From Nitrospirota bacterium (GTDB lineage: Bacteria > Nitrospirota > JACRHJ01): a stretch of DNA of 64,000 nucleotides. Positions 8,218-17,843 of the stretch are shown one piece after another (position 1 is the first letter of the stretch; every line of letters begins with the position of its first letter). A program made the position numbers and the translations under genes. The notes under the pieces were generated by a model. It was not told the origin of the DNA and ran no database searches. It worked only from the letters and a program-made list of their open reading frames with translations. The DNA is taken from the NCBI GenBank assembly GCA_021784575.1, contig JAJYHX010000005.1, forward strand, positions 1 through 64,000, written 5' to 3'.

Positions 8218-9127
8218 TTATCTCTCAGGATTCCTTGACTACATGCGCTACGGGAAAGGCGCCTCCGAAAATACGCTCGTCGGCTACGAGAACGATATCC
8301 GGCAGTTTGTGGAATATCTGAAAGGGCCGGGCGAGCCGGTTGAGAGGCGTCGGGCCGAGCCGGACCTGCTGAAGGCGGATAACCTCGATGTCCGGGGTTT
8401 CCTGGCGCATCTCGTGAAGCTGGGGATGAAAAAATCTTCCGCCCAGAGGAAGGCGGCGGCGATAAGAAGCCTTTACCGCTATCTTTTCAGGGAAGGTCTT
8501 GTCGAGAAAAACCCGGCGAAGCTTGTCGCTACACCGAAGAAGGAGAAATCCCAACCCTCCGTGCTCTCGGTGGACGACGCCTTCATGCTGGTCGAGGCGC
8601 CGGCCTGCGACAAGCTTGAGGGCATGAGGGACAGGGCAATACTCGAGGTATTTTACTCGGCGGGCATCCGCATATCGGAGCTTGCGGGCCTTGACCGCGA
8701 GCAGGTAGACCTGCTTCAGGGTCTGGCAAAGGTAACGGGAAAGGGAAATAAGGAGCGGTTCGTGCCCCTTGGCAGGAAGGCGGTGGAGGCCGTGTCGGAA
8801 TATATCGCCGCGGCGGACGCATCAGGCCGGAAGTCCCCGGCGCCATGCCCGTTGTTCCTCAACAACAGGGGACAAAGGTTAAGCGTCCGGAGTATTCGCC
8901 GCGTGGTTATGAAATACGTGCGCGAGAAATGTATTCATGGGAACGTGTCCCCGCATACCCTCCGGCACACCTTCGCCACGCACCTGCTTGGAGCGGGGGC
9001 CGACCTGCGGGCCATCCAGGAGATGCTCGGACACGCCTCGCTCTCCACGACGCAGAAGTATACGCATCTCGACATGGAGAGACTTATGGAGGTATACGAC
9101 AAATCACATCCGAGGGCGAAAGGATAA
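8210..9127 (+). CDS. xerC: Tyrosine recombinase XerC
   Basis: This 305-residue site-specific recombinase resolves chromosome dimers at dif with XerD. The N-terminal SAM-like domain (about residues 1-90) begins [22 protein letters not shown]. The catalytic domain shows Arg in SAGIRISEL, Lys in [11 protein letters not shown], the [12 protein letters not shown] box (His and Arg), [14 protein letters not shown] (His and the Tyr nucleophile). The start at 8210 overlaps the trmFO stop; a longer frame from 8114 would lie inside trmFO. No XerD partner is in the window, and XerC versus XerD was decided from the operon context. Confidence 0.92.
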   Translation: MTDYLSGFLDYMRYGKGASENTLVGYENDIRQFVEYLKGPGEPVERRRAEPDLLKADNLDVRGFLAHLVKLGMKKSSAQRKAAAIRSLYRYLFREGLVEKNPAKLVATPKKEKSQPSVLSVDDAFMLVEAPACDKLEGMRDRAILEVFYSAGIRISELAGLDREQVDLLQGLAKVTGKGNKERFVPLGRKAVEAVSEYIAAADASGRKSPAPCPLFLNNRGQRLSVRSIRRVVMKYVREKCIHGNVSPHTLRHTFATHLLGAGADLRAIQEMLGHASLSTTQKYTHLDMERLMEVYDKSHPRAKG

Positions 9128-9128
9128 A

Positions 9129-9662
9129 ATGGAAAACATGCACGCGACCACTATTTTATGCGTACGCCGCGACGGCCGTGTCTCCATCGGCGGAGACGGG
9201 CAGGTCACACTGGGCCAGACGGTAATGAAACACAATGCGAAGAAGATCCGGAAGCTGTATAATAATACCGTGCTTGCAGGGTTTGCCGGGGCGACAGCCG
9301 ACGCGTTTACGCTTATAGAAAAATTTGAAGGAAAGATAGAGGAATATCACGGCAATATCGCGCGCGCGGCGGTCGAGCTTGCGAAGGAATGGCGGACGAA
9401 CAAGATGCTGCGGCAGTTGGAGGCGCTTTTGATTGTCGCGGACAAGGAGCATACGTTCATTATTTCCGGAACAGGCGACGTCATAGAGCCGGAGGACGGC
9501 ATAGCCGCCATAGGCTCCGGCGGGGCGTACGCCCAGGCCGCGGCCCAGGCTCTAATCGGGCATTCGCCGCTCGACGCGAAGGCGGTAGTGAAGGAAGCGA
9601 TGGAGATTGCGGCGAGGATATGCATTTACACAAACTCAAACATATTGATAGAGGAGTTATAG
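9129..9662 (+). CDS. hslV: ATP-dependent protease subunit HslV (ClpQ)
   Basis: This 177-residue N-terminal-nucleophile peptidase forms the proteolytic core of the HslUV complex. The sequence [26 protein letters not shown] places the catalytic threonine at residue 7, exposed after removal of a short propeptide. Start at 9129 is supported by AAAGGA just upstream and one base separates it from the xerC stop; ATG at 9138 is a less likely alternative. The ATPase partner hslU follows two bases downstream. Confidence 0.95.
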   Translation: MENMHATTILCVRRDGRVSIGGDGQVTLGQTVMKHNAKKIRKLYNNTVLAGFAGATADAFTLIEKFEGKIEEYHGNIARAAVELAKEWRTNKMLRQLEALLIVADKEHTFIISGTGDVIEPEDGIAAIGSGGAYAQAAAQALIGHSPLDAKAVVKEAMEIAARICIYTNSNILIEEL

Positions 9663-9664
9663 AA

Positions 9665-11080
9665 ATGCGGGAGCTTACCCCGAGGGAAGTGGTCGCGGAA
9701 CTGGACAAATATATAATCGGCCAGAATAACGCCAAGCGCGCGGTGGCCGTCGCGCTTCGGACGAGGTGGCGCAGGCAGCGCCTGCCGGAGGAACTCCGGG
9801 ACGAGGTGGTGCCGAAAAATATCATAATGATAGGCTCCACGGGGGTCGGCAAGACGGAGATTGCGCGCCGTCTGGCGAAGCTTGTGGACGCGCCTTTTGT
9901 AAAGGTGGAGGCCTCGAAGTTCACGGAGGTCGGCTACGTCGGACGGGATGTCGAATCAATCGTCCGGGACATCACGGAACAGTCTGTCGCCATGGTGCGT
10001 TCCGAGCATTCGGATGCCGTCATGGAGCGCGCGCGCGCCGCGGCTGAGGAGCGGGTGCTTGACGCGCTTCTCCCAAGGCGCAGGAGCGACGCCGGGCTTG
10101 GGTTCAGGGAGTCATACGACCCGGCGGAACGGATGCCGATGAACCGGCTTCAGGACGACGGGGAGAGCGGGGATGCCGCGGGCCGTGAGGTCGAGGGCGC
10201 CACGCGAGAAAAATTCAGGAAGATGTTAAGAGACGGCAAGCTCGATGACCGCACCATCGAACTGGAAGTCAGGGAAAAGGGCGGGATGCCGCTCGGAGTC
10301 ATTTCCAACATCGGCATGGAGGAACTGGAGATAAGCCTGAAGGAGATGATGGGGAACATGTTCCCGGAGAAGACAAAGAGAAGAAGCCTGAAGGTTCCGG
10401 AGGCGATGAAGGTGCTGACGCAGGAGGAGGCGTCGAAGCTCATCGACATGGACAAGGTGGCAAGAGAGGCCATATCCCGCGTGGAGCAGTCGGGTATTGT
10501 ATTTATAGACGAGATAGACAAGGTGGCCGGCAGAGAATCAGGAGGCGGGGGCGGCCCGGATGTCTCGCGCGAAGGCGTGCAGAGAGACCTGCTCCCGATA
10601 ATCGAAGGCTCGACGGTCAACACGAAGCACGGCCCGGTGCATACGGACCATATACTGTTCATAGCCGCCGGAGCGTTCCATGTGTCCAAGCCCTCCGATT
10701 TGATACCGGAGCTCCAGGGCCGTTTCCCCATACGCGTGGAACTGGATAACCTCACGGAAGAGGATTTCGTGCGCATACTCACAGAGCCGAGGAACGCCCT
10801 GATACGCCAGTATGTCGGGCTTCTCGGCACGGAGGGTCTGGACGTGGAATTTACGGACGACGCCATCCGCGAGATTGCGAGCATCTCGGCGTCCGTTAAC
10901 AGCCGCACGGAGAACATCGGGGCGAGGCGCTTGTATACCGTGATGGAGAGACTCCTCGAAGAGGTGAGCTTCCACGCGCCCGACGCCGTGCAGAAAAAGA
11001 TTACGGTTAATGCGGAATACGTGAAGAAACAGCTTGCCGACATCACAAAGGACGAAGACCTGAGCAGGTTTATCTTATGA
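9665..11080 (+). CDS. hslU: ATP-dependent protease ATPase subunit HslU (ClpY)
   Basis: This 471-residue AAA+ unfoldase feeds substrates to HslV. Walker A GSTGVGKT is at residues 57-64 and Walker B is [11 protein letters not shown]. An inserted I-domain spans roughly residues 110-240 and the [15 protein letters not shown] sensor-2 region lies near the end. The start at 9665 follows hslV by two bases; a longer frame from 9389 lies in hslV and is rejected. The stop overlaps the argB start (ATGA), so translation of the two is coupled. Confidence 0.95.
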   Translation: MRELTPREVVAELDKYIIGQNNAKRAVAVALRTRWRRQRLPEELRDEVVPKNIIMIGSTGVGKTEIARRLAKLVDAPFVKVEASKFTEVGYVGRDVESIVRDITEQSVAMVRSEHSDAVMERARAAAEERVLDALLPRRRSDAGLGFRESYDPAERMPMNRLQDDGESGDAAGREVEGATREKFRKMLRDGKLDDRTIELEVREKGGMPLGVISNIGMEELEISLKEMMGNMFPEKTKRRSLKVPEAMKVLTQEEASKLIDMDKVAREAISRVEQSGIVFIDEIDKVAGRESGGGGGPDVSREGVQRDLLPIIEGSTVNTKHGPVHTDHILFIAAGAFHVSKPSDLIPELQGRFPIRVELDNLTEEDFVRILTEPRNALIRQYVGLLGTEGLDVEFTDDAIREIASISASVNSRTENIGARRLYTVMERLLEEVSFHAPDAVQKKITVNAEYVKKQLADITKDEDLSRFIL

Positions 11081-11958
11081 AAAAATTAATCGAGAAGGCC
11101 GAGATACTGATGGAGGCCCTGCCGTACATAAGGAATTTCTACGGCAAGACCATAGTAATAAAATACGGGGGACACGCGATGGCGGACGAGGCCCTGAAGG
11201 CGTCTTTCGCCAAAGACGTGGTGCTGATGAAGTATATCGGCCTGAACCCCGTCATCGTCCACGGGGGCGGGCCGCAGATCTCCAGGACTATGGAGAAGAT
11301 GGGGCTCACGCCGAAGTTCGTTTCCGGCTACCGCGTCACGGACTCGGAGACGATGGACATAGTGGAGATGGTCCTGGGCGGGGCCATCAACAAGGAAATC
11401 GTGAGCCTGATTAACGCAAGCGGCGGACGCGCGGCGGGACTTACCGGCAAGGACGGCGGGCTTATAAAGGCCCGGAAGAAGTTCCTGAAAGGCACTTCCC
11501 CGGAGACCGGAGCGCCGGAGATTATTGACGCCGGGCACCTGGGCGAGGTGGAACGTGTCGATTCCGCGATACTTTCGGCGCTTGAGAAGGGCGGGTTCAT
11601 ACCGGTCATCGCCCCTGTCGGCGTGGGCGCGAAGGGCGAGACTTACAACATAAACGCAGACCTTGTCGCCGGAGCGGTCGCGGCGGCTCTCTCGGCCTCG
11701 AAGCTTATCCTGCTTACAGACATAGAGGGTATCCTCGACGCGGAGGGCCGGCTTATCTCCGCGCTGACAAAGGCCCAGGTTGAGAAGCTGATAAAGAAAA
11801 AGGTAATCTCCGGAGGGATGCTCCCGAAGGTCGCGGCCTGTTTCGATGCCCTGGGCGGCAAGGTCGGCAAGGTGCATGTCGTGGACGGCCGCGTCCCGCA
11901 CGCGCTCCTCCTTGAAATATTTACGGACAAAGGCATCGGGACGGAAATATCGATGTAA
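11077..11958 (+). CDS. argB: Acetylglutamate kinase ArgB
   Basis: This 293-residue amino acid kinase phosphorylates N-acetyl-L-glutamate, the second step of arginine synthesis. It shows the phosphate-binding KYGGHAM and HGGGPQIS motifs, [13 protein letters not shown], and the C-terminal [14 protein letters not shown] substrate region. Its ATG overlaps the hslU stop by four bases, so it is the last gene of the trmFO operon rather than part of an arginine cluster. No other arginine gene is in the window. The start includes an N-terminal helix, as in arginine-regulated hexameric forms, but regulation is not shown. Confidence 0.95.
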   Translation: MKKLIEKAEILMEALPYIRNFYGKTIVIKYGGHAMADEALKASFAKDVVLMKYIGLNPVIVHGGGPQISRTMEKMGLTPKFVSGYRVTDSETMDIVEMVLGGAINKEIVSLINASGGRAAGLTGKDGGLIKARKKFLKGTSPETGAPEIIDAGHLGEVERVDSAILSALEKGGFIPVIAPVGVGAKGETYNINADLVAGAVAAALSASKLILLTDIEGILDAEGRLISALTKAQVEKLIKKKVISGGMLPKVAACFDALGGKVGKVHVVDGRVPHALLLEIFTDKGIGTEISM

Positions 11959-11982
11959 GATTGGAAAATTTCTCCCGTTTCC

Positions 11983-12011
11983 TTGACAGATTGCCCGCGC
12001 CCGGCTATACT
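11983..12011 (+). promoter_or_regulatory. Strong sigma70-type promoter for yqeY-mutS2
   Basis: TTGACA at 11983-11988, a 17-base spacer and TATACT at 12006-12011 are near consensus. The predicted start is about 12018, giving a leader near 70 bases. No terminator was seen between argB and this promoter. Confidence 0.75.
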
Positions 12012-12089
12012 TCATCCCCAAACCTGAAGACCAATGCCGCTCCCGAAGGCTGTTTCTCCTGAATATTCCAATAGATAGCGAGGTTAAAG

Positions 12090-12536
12090 ATGACTTTGAA
12101 AGAGAGGCTGAACTCAGACATGAAGGAGGCGCTCAAGGCCCACGACGCGGCCCGGCTCTCCGCGATAAGGATGATTATCTCCGCCTACCGGAACAAGGAG
12201 ATAGATTCGCGCAAGGACCTGGACGACGAAGGGATTCTCTCCGTGCTCGCAACCTCCGCGAAACAGCGCCGGGAGTCCATAGAGCAGTACGGGAAGGCCG
12301 GTCGGCAGGATCTGGCGGACAAGGAGACGGCGGAGCTTTTAGTCATCCAGTCCTACATGCCAACACAGATGAGCAGGGAGGAGATAGAGACGCTGGTTAA
12401 GGAAGCGGTCTCCGAGTCCGGCGCGAAGGGGCCTTCCGATATGGGCAAGGTAATGAAGGCCCTGATGCCGAAGGTCAAGGGCCGCGCGGACGGCAAGCTT
12501 GTGAACGAACTGGTAAAGGCTGCGCTGGGCGGCTGA
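12090..12536 (+). CDS. yqeY: GatB/YqeY domain protein
   Basis: This 148-residue protein is the stand-alone YqeY form of the tRNA-binding C-terminal domain of the amidotransferase GatB. It starts MTLKERLNSDMKEALKAHD and contains RLSAIRMIISAYRNKEID and QSYMPTQMSREEIE, typical of the family. Its role outside the amidotransferase is uncertain. GAGGT lies about seven bases before the ATG. The stop codon overlaps the mutS2 start by one base (TGATG), so it is co-translated with mutS2. Confidence 0.92.
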   Translation: MTLKERLNSDMKEALKAHDAARLSAIRMIISAYRNKEIDSRKDLDDEGILSVLATSAKQRRESIEQYGKAGRQDLADKETAELLVIQSYMPTQMSREEIETLVKEAVSESGAKGPSDMGKVMKALMPKVKGRADGKLVNELVKAALGG

Positions 12537-14920
12537 TGGACGAACACGCATTAAATGTCCTTGAGTTTCATAAGATAATCGAGGCTGTCTCCGTCCGGGC
12601 GGTATCGGAACCCGGGCAGGCCGAAGCGCTCACAATCGCTCCTTTAACCGATATAAGAGAAGTAACGCACAGGCTCAAGGAGACCGGCGAGCTTAAAAGA
12701 TACCTCTCGTCCCGCCATGAATTCCCGATAAGAGGCCTTCAGGATATTTCGGGCCAGTTAAAGAAAGCGTCCATGGAAGGGGCTATCTTAAGCCCGGATG
12801 ATCTCTTGCGCGTGCTTTCCGCAGCCAAGGCCTCAAGGCTTATGAAGTCTGCGCTGGGAAAAGCGAAGGACGAATACCCCCTGCTTGCGAAGAGGTCCGG
12901 CGCTTTATCGGTGTTTGAAACCCTGGAGACCGAGATTTCGCGCGCGATAGGCGAGGACGGCGAGGTTCTGGACTCCGCATCTCCGGAGCTTAAAAGAATC
13001 CGCGTCTCGGCCGCGCAGGCGCGTTCCCGGATAAACCGGGAGCTCGAAGGCATAATACAAGACCCGTCGCTCTCGAAGGCCGTCCAGGAACCCGTGATAA
13101 CCATGCGCGGCGAGAGATACGTCCTCCCGTTGAAGACCAACTTCCGCACGTATCTCCAGGGCATAGTCCACGACCACTCGCAAAGCGGCTCGACGGTATT
13201 CGTCGAGCCTGAGAAGACCGTGGATCTGAATAACCGGCTCGCGGGCCTGAGGAAGGACGAACTCCGCGAGATAGAAAGGATACTGTGGCGGCTTTCGACA
13301 ACCGTCCGGGAAAACGGCGGCGGCCTGGAGGCATCATATCTCGCCCTCGTAAAGCTCGATGCGCTTCATGCGGCCGCGTCTTTCGCCATCGAAGCCGGCG
13401 GGAACCTGCCGTCCGTCAACGACAGGGGGCAGATAGAGCTTAAGGACGCGCGCCATCCGCTCCTAATCATGTCGAAGGGGATGGAAAATGCCGTGCCGCT
13501 CGACATCCGTCTCGGGCGCGATTTTGACACGCTCGTTATCACCGGCCCGAATACCGGCGGCAAGACGGTAGTGCTGAAGACCGTTGGGCTTCTGACACTC
13601 ATGGCGCAGGCCGGGCTTCTCATTCCCGCCGCGCCGGATTCGTCCGTCGCCGTGTTCGACGGCGTGTTCTCGGACATCGGGGACGAGCAGAGCGTGGAGC
13701 AGAACCTGAGTACCTTTTCGTCGCACATGAACCAGATTGTCCGTATGCTGGCGGGCGCAAACAAAAACTCCCTCGTCCTGCTCGACGAACTCGGCGCTGG
13801 GACGGACCCGTCCGAAGGCTCGGCGCTCGGCGTCGCCATCATCGAGGAGCTGCACAGGCGCGGGACAAAAACCGTCGCCACGACACATCACGGCGCGCTG
13901 AAGGTCTTCGCATCCAATACCCCCGGCGTGATGAACGCCTCGGTCGAGTTCGACCCTGTGAGCCTTATGCCGACATACAGGCTGGCTATCGGCAGGCCGG
14001 GGCGGAGCAGCGCGATACTTGTCGCCTCCCGGCTCGGTATGCCAAACGGCATCCTGGAACGGGCGAGAAAGAGCAGACGCGCCGGCGAGGCGGAGCTCGA
14101 TACGCTTATCGAGAAGCTCGAAAAAGAAGCCCAGGGAGCGCGCGAGGACAGGCGGAAGGCCGCGCAGGAAGCGCAAGAGGCGCGGGCCGAGAAGGAGCGT
14201 ATGCAGGGGCTTGTAAGGCGCGCCGAAGACGAGCGCAGGGAGGCCGTCAGGAAGGCCCGCGAGAAGGCGCAGAACGTGATTAATCAACTGAAATTCAAAC
14301 TCCGTGACCTTGAGGATCTGTCGAAGAAAGCCGCTTCCGGAAACGGTCGACCGGCGGAGCGGGCGGAAGTAAGGAAGCAGTCCGAGGAAATATCCGCGCT
14401 TGAGGCGCAGTTGAAGGACGTCGAGGCCGCCGCGCCGATTAGAAAGCTGGAAATTGAATCGCTCTCCGTCGGGGATACGGTGAAAGTGTACAAATATAAC
14501 AGACTCGGCCAGGTGGCGGAGATCAAGCGGGATAAACACAAGGTCGTCGTCCAGCTTGGGACGATGCGGATAACCCTCGGTCCGGAAGAGCTCGAGCTTT
14601 CCACCCGCGCGGCGCCAGGCAGAGCGAAGCAGGCGGCGTTCACGGTCTCGCGCGCGGAAGAGGAAGAGGACGAATCGCCGGGGCTTGAGATAAACATCAT
14701 CGGTCTTCGCGTGGAAGAGGCTATCCCGAAGGTGCAAAAGTTCATAGACAAGGCGATGCTGTCCGGCATCGGGAGCGTAAGAATAATCCACGGGCGCGGC
14801 ACCGGGGCGCTACGGAAGGCCGTCCGCGAGGAGCTGTCGATTACCCCCGGCGTGAAGGACTTCCGCGACGAGTCCTTCGACCACGGCGGCGACGCGGTCA
14901 CGTTGGTTGGGTTTAAATAA
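12536..14920 (+). CDS. mutS2: Endonuclease MutS2
   Basis: This 794-residue protein has the MutS core and ATPase domains: Walker A GPNTGGKT, Walker B LVLLDELGAGTDP and THHGALK. A long charged coiled coil spans about residues 515-640. A C-terminal Smr nuclease domain carries IHGRGTGALR. MutS2 lacks the mismatch-recognition domain of MutS and acts in anti-recombination and on collided ribosomes. A copy of the dispersed palindrome (encoding Asn-Gly-Arg-Pro-Ala) sits near residue 603, in the helical linker before the KOW-like and Smr parts. This is the normal family length, so the insert replaces or extends linker without disrupting domains. Confidence 0.95.
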   Translation: MDEHALNVLEFHKIIEAVSVRAVSEPGQAEALTIAPLTDIREVTHRLKETGELKRYLSSRHEFPIRGLQDISGQLKKASMEGAILSPDDLLRVLSAAKASRLMKSALGKAKDEYPLLAKRSGALSVFETLETEISRAIGEDGEVLDSASPELKRIRVSAAQARSRINRELEGIIQDPSLSKAVQEPVITMRGERYVLPLKTNFRTYLQGIVHDHSQSGSTVFVEPEKTVDLNNRLAGLRKDELREIERILWRLSTTVRENGGGLEASYLALVKLDALHAAASFAIEAGGNLPSVNDRGQIELKDARHPLLIMSKGMENAVPLDIRLGRDFDTLVITGPNTGGKTVVLKTVGLLTLMAQAGLLIPAAPDSSVAVFDGVFSDIGDEQSVEQNLSTFSSHMNQIVRMLAGANKNSLVLLDELGAGTDPSEGSALGVAIIEELHRRGTKTVATTHHGALKVFASNTPGVMNASVEFDPVSLMPTYRLAIGRPGRSSAILVASRLGMPNGILERARKSRRAGEAELDTLIEKLEKEAQGAREDRRKAAQEAQEARAEKERMQGLVRRAEDERREAVRKAREKAQNVINQLKFKLRDLEDLSKKAASGNGRPAERAEVRKQSEEISALEAQLKDVEAAAPIRKLEIESLSVGDTVKVYKYNRLGQVAEIKRDKHKVVVQLGTMRITLGPEELELSTRAAPGRAKQAAFTVSRAEEEEDESPGLEINIIGLRVEEAIPKVQKFIDKAMLSGIGSVRIIHGRGTGALRKAVREELSITPGVKDFRDESFDHGGDAVTLVGFK
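14343..14357. repeat. Dispersed palindrome, copy in mutS2
   Basis: ACGGTCGACCGGCGG carries the CGGTCGACCG palindromic core of the family described at 17331. It encodes Asn-Gly-Arg-Pro-Ala in the linker of MutS2. Confidence 0.55.
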
Positions 14921-14956
14921 CAAATTCCGTCAACTGATTTTAACCCGGAGAGTATT

Positions 14957-15898
14957 ATGGACGAGAGTAATATGCCTTTGGCAAGCGTTATCATACCGAC
15001 ATACAACGGCGAAGCATTCATCCGCGAGGCGGTCGGGAGCGCCCTGGCGCAGACGTATCCGAATATCGAGATAATGGTGGTGGACGACGGCTCTACTGAC
15101 GGCACGAGGAAACAGCTTGAGGATTTCATAAAGGATGGGCGGATAAAATACGTGTTCCAGCAGAATGCCGGGCCCGGCGTTGCGCGTAATACCGGCATAA
15201 GGAATACGTCAGGAGAGCTTATTGCGCTCCTCGACCATGATGATTTATGGATGCCGGAGAAGATTGAAAAACAGGTTCGGTACATGCTGGAGAATCCACG
15301 GGTGGATATTGTTTTTTGCAACGGCTGTTGCTTCGACGACAAGAGAAAAGATGAGTTGCGGCCTGTGCATGACGTGTCGGAAAAATTTGAAGGGCTTGAT
15401 TTCTTCGAGATGTTCGACAAGGGATTGCAAACTCTGCCTACTGCAGTTGTGTTCAAGCGGCGCGCAATTGAATTGACCGGGGATTTTATAAATGGGATAG
15501 ACGGAGGGGAAGATTGGGACATGTGGTTCCGGATGGCGGCAAAGGGCCTGAAGTTTGCCTACGTGGTCGATATGTTGTTTAAAAGAAGGCTGCACTCGGC
15601 AAATATGACAAATTCATTAACGGCTACCAAGGCTGAATATTACAGATTAAGTTACGGTATTTTTGAGCCATTAATAAAAAACTTATCCAAGAAGGATTCG
15701 ACGCATGTAAAAAAGCGGCTTGCCCTGAATATCTTTATATCGGCGCGCAAGGCGATGGGCGGAGGTAACTTCAAAGACGGCGTGCATTACGGCTTAAAGG
15801 CCGCAGGATTTCAATATAAATATTATTTTAAACTGCCGGGGCTTATTGTGAGATATTTGAGATTCATGCTCAGACGGAAGTTTGGGATTAACCAATAA
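14957..15898 (+). CDS. Family 2 glycosyltransferase
   Basis: This 313-residue GT-A fold enzyme has VIIPTYNGEAFIREAVGSAL at its start, VVDDGSTDGT and the metal-binding LLDHDDLW. The C-terminal third lacks a clear membrane span and is Lys-rich. Donor sugar and acceptor are unknown. The gene is visibly richer in A and T than its neighbours, especially from about 15590 on, and sits alone between mutS2 and dnaG, which suggests acquisition. CGGAGAG about five bases upstream supports the ATG at 14957. Confidence 0.85.
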   Translation: MDESNMPLASVIIPTYNGEAFIREAVGSALAQTYPNIEIMVVDDGSTDGTRKQLEDFIKDGRIKYVFQQNAGPGVARNTGIRNTSGELIALLDHDDLWMPEKIEKQVRYMLENPRVDIVFCNGCCFDDKRKDELRPVHDVSEKFEGLDFFEMFDKGLQTLPTAVVFKRRAIELTGDFINGIDGGEDWDMWFRMAAKGLKFAYVVDMLFKRRLHSANMTNSLTATKAEYYRLSYGIFEPLIKNLSKKDSTHVKKRLALNIFISARKAMGGGNFKDGVHYGLKAAGFQYKYYFKLPGLIVRYLRFMLRRKFGINQ

Positions 15899-15924
15899 CT
15901 CCTCTCGCAGCACGTTAATTTTCA

Positions 15925-15951
15925 TTGATTTTGTTATACTTATAGTATAAA
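15925..15951 (+). promoter_or_regulatory. Weak candidate promoter upstream of dnaG-rpoD
   Basis: An AT-rich stretch contains TTGATT (15925-15930) and TATAAA (15946-15951) with a short 15-base spacing, plus overlapping TATACT and TATAGT boxes. One of these may drive dnaG-rpoD, but the pairing is not clear. Confidence 0.3.
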
Positions 15952-15989
15952 ATTATTAGTTCACGTTTTCATAGGACATAGGCAGCATT

Positions 15990-17843
15990 TTGAACGGCTT
16001 AATCACGGATGAGGCGCTTGACAGGGTGCGGCAGGCGACGGACATCGTCGAGCTTGTCTCCCAGCACGTCTCGCTGAAGAAGAGCGGCGCGAACTACCTG
16101 GGCCTGTGCCCGTTCCATCAGGAGAAGACGCCGTCTTTCACCGTGAGCCCGTCCAAGCAGATTTTTCACTGTTTCGGCTGCGGGGCGGGCGGGGACGCCG
16201 TCGGTTTCGTGATGCGCCAGGGGAACTACTCCTTCCCGGACGCAGTGCAGTTCCTGGCCGACCGGGCCGGAATAGAGCTTCCTGAGCGGACAGTCCGAGG
16301 CCAGTCCACTGGCGGCGACTGGGAGAAATTAACCGCAGCGAACGAGGCGGCGGCGAAATTCTACCAGGAGCGGCTCTGGAATTCACCGGACGGGAAAAAG
16401 GCCCTGAATTACCTCCGGGGCCGCAACATGCCGGACGAGGCGGCGAAGGGTTTCGAGCTGGGCTACTCCCCGGCATCGTGGGACGCGCTTCTGGCCCATT
16501 TAAAGGCCCGGGGACACGATTTCGGCATAATCGAAAAAGCCGGTCTTACTGTAAAAAAAGCTGATGGGACAAGCAGTTACGACCGATTCCGCGACAGGCT
16601 CATGTTTCCCATAAAAGACGTCAAGGGAAGGTATATCGGCTTCGGCGGAAGGGCCTTAAAAAACGAGGAGTTACCGAAATATTTGAACTCGCCGGAGACG
16701 CCGCTCTTTAAAAAGGGCGAAACGCTCTACGGCATCAATATTGCAAAAGACGAAATTCGCAAGAAAGATTATGGAGTTATAGTCGAAGGATATATGGACG
16801 CCATTGCCTGCCACAGGGCTGGAATAACGAACGCGACGGCGACCCTGGGAACGGCGCTAACTCCCGGACATCTAAGGCTTTTATCAAGGTTTAGCAGGAA
16901 TGTTTTATTGGTCTTTGACGCTGATGAAGCTGGCCAGAAAGCGGCACGGCGCTCCATGGACGTTTTCCTGTCCTTCGGCTCGAAAATGACCGCGAAGGTC
17001 GCGCTCCTGCCCAAGGGAGACGACCCGGACAGCCTCCTTGCCCGGGAAGGCCCGAATGCCCTCAGGGAGGCGTTCAAGGGACGAGAAAACCTGCTTGAAT
17101 TTGTAATCAAACGGGAGTCCGCAGGCGTCTTGGATATAGACGGGAAAATAAAGGCGGCGGCGGCCCTGACGGGCATACTTGCGAGGCTTGACGATGCCGT
17201 CGAGCGCAGCCATTATGTGAAGATGGCCGCATCCGAGCTTGGCGTCGAGGAGTCGGCTGTCAGGGAGGAGATGGAAAAAAAGATTGGCGGGGGCGCAAGG
17301 ACCGGGGTCTATCGTTCGAGGGCCTTTGAAGCCGGTAGACCGGCCGCCCCGCTTGACAAGATAGAATCCGGTCTCATCCAGGCGGCGCTTAAAGACCCTG
17401 AGGCGGCGCTGTATGCGGCGGATAATTTAACTCCGGGCGACTTTTCCGACGAGCGGCTTAGGGTTATCGCGGACGCGCTTTTCAAGACAGCCCTGACCGG
17501 CGGCGCGGTTTCCATGCCCAAGCTGCTTGACGCGCTCGAAGACGAGGGCGCCAAACGCGCGGCGTTGGAGCTGTCTGTGCGTGAGGCCGCCCATGAAGAC
17601 TCCCTGGAATATGTCAGGGGGGCGGTTTCAAAACTTATGGAGGCCCGTTACAGGAAGACCGTCGAGGAGACCCACGCCCTTCTTTTAAAGGCGGGCACGC
17701 TCGGCGAGAGCGATGCCGTGGCGGAGCTTTCGGACTTCCGGATGAAGATGATGAAGGCGTTATCAGGCAAGGACTTTGAGCTTTTAAATAAACTGCAGAA
17801 GGAGCTAACCGAATGGCAAAAGAAGAGAAGCTGGACGAAGTAA
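15990..17843 (+). CDS. dnaG: DNA primase DnaG
   Basis: This 617-residue primase makes RNA primers at the replication fork. The N-terminal zinc-binding motif uses C40, H43, C61 and C64 ([11 protein letters not shown] ... HCFGCGAGG). The TOPRIM catalytic core shows [10 protein letters not shown] and [13 protein letters not shown], with [17 protein letters not shown] after it. The C-terminal part binds DnaB. The start codon is TTG with a weak ribosome-binding site; the frame and N-terminal sequence fit DnaG well. A palindromic repeat encodes Ala-Gly-Arg-Pro-Ala at residues 448-452, in the linker between catalytic core and helicase-binding domain. rpoD overlaps its 3' end by 31 bases, as in a macromolecular synthesis operon. 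Confidence 0.96.
   Translation: MNGLITDEALDRVRQATDIVELVSQHVSLKKSGANYLGLCPFHQEKTPSFTVSPSKQIFHCFGCGAGGDAVGFVMRQGNYSFPDAVQFLADRAGIELPERTVRGQSTGGDWEKLTAANEAAAKFYQERLWNSPDGKKALNYLRGRNMPDEAAKGFELGYSPASWDALLAHLKARGHDFGIIEKAGLTVKKADGTSSYDRFRDRLMFPIKDVKGRYIGFGGRALKNEELPKYLNSPETPLFKKGETLYGINIAKDEIRKKDYGVIVEGYMDAIACHRAGITNATATLGTALTPGHLRLLSRFSRNVLLVFDADEAGQKAARRSMDVFLSFGSKMTAKVALLPKGDDPDSLLAREGPNALREAFKGRENLLEFVIKRESAGVLDIDGKIKAAAALTGILARLDDAVERSHYVKMAASELGVEESAVREEMEKKIGGGARTGVYRSRAFEAGRPAAPLDKIESGLIQAALKDPEAALYAADNLTPGDFSDERLRVIADALFKTALTGGAVSMPKLLDALEDEGAKRAALELSVREAAHEDSLEYVRGAVSKLMEARYRKTVEETHALLLKAGTLGESDAVAELSDFRMKMMKALSGKDFELLNKLQKELTEWQKKRSWTK
17331..17344. repeat. Dispersed palindrome GCCGGTAGACCGGC, copy in dnaG
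   Basis: Reference copy of the family: two arms GCCGGT and ACCGGC around AG. It is preceded by GAA and reads Glu-Ala-Gly-Arg-Pro-Ala in frame. Near-identical copies occur in mutS2, DUF1015 (three), phaE, phaC, treZ, malQ-treY (two) and zwf. Confidence 0.8.

Noticed and set aside
13463-14791. Long minus-strand frame (442 codons) opposite mutS2
   Set aside because: It is a codon-bias shadow: mutS2 has all family motifs on the other strand, and the shadow frame shows no domain, signal or ribosome-binding site.
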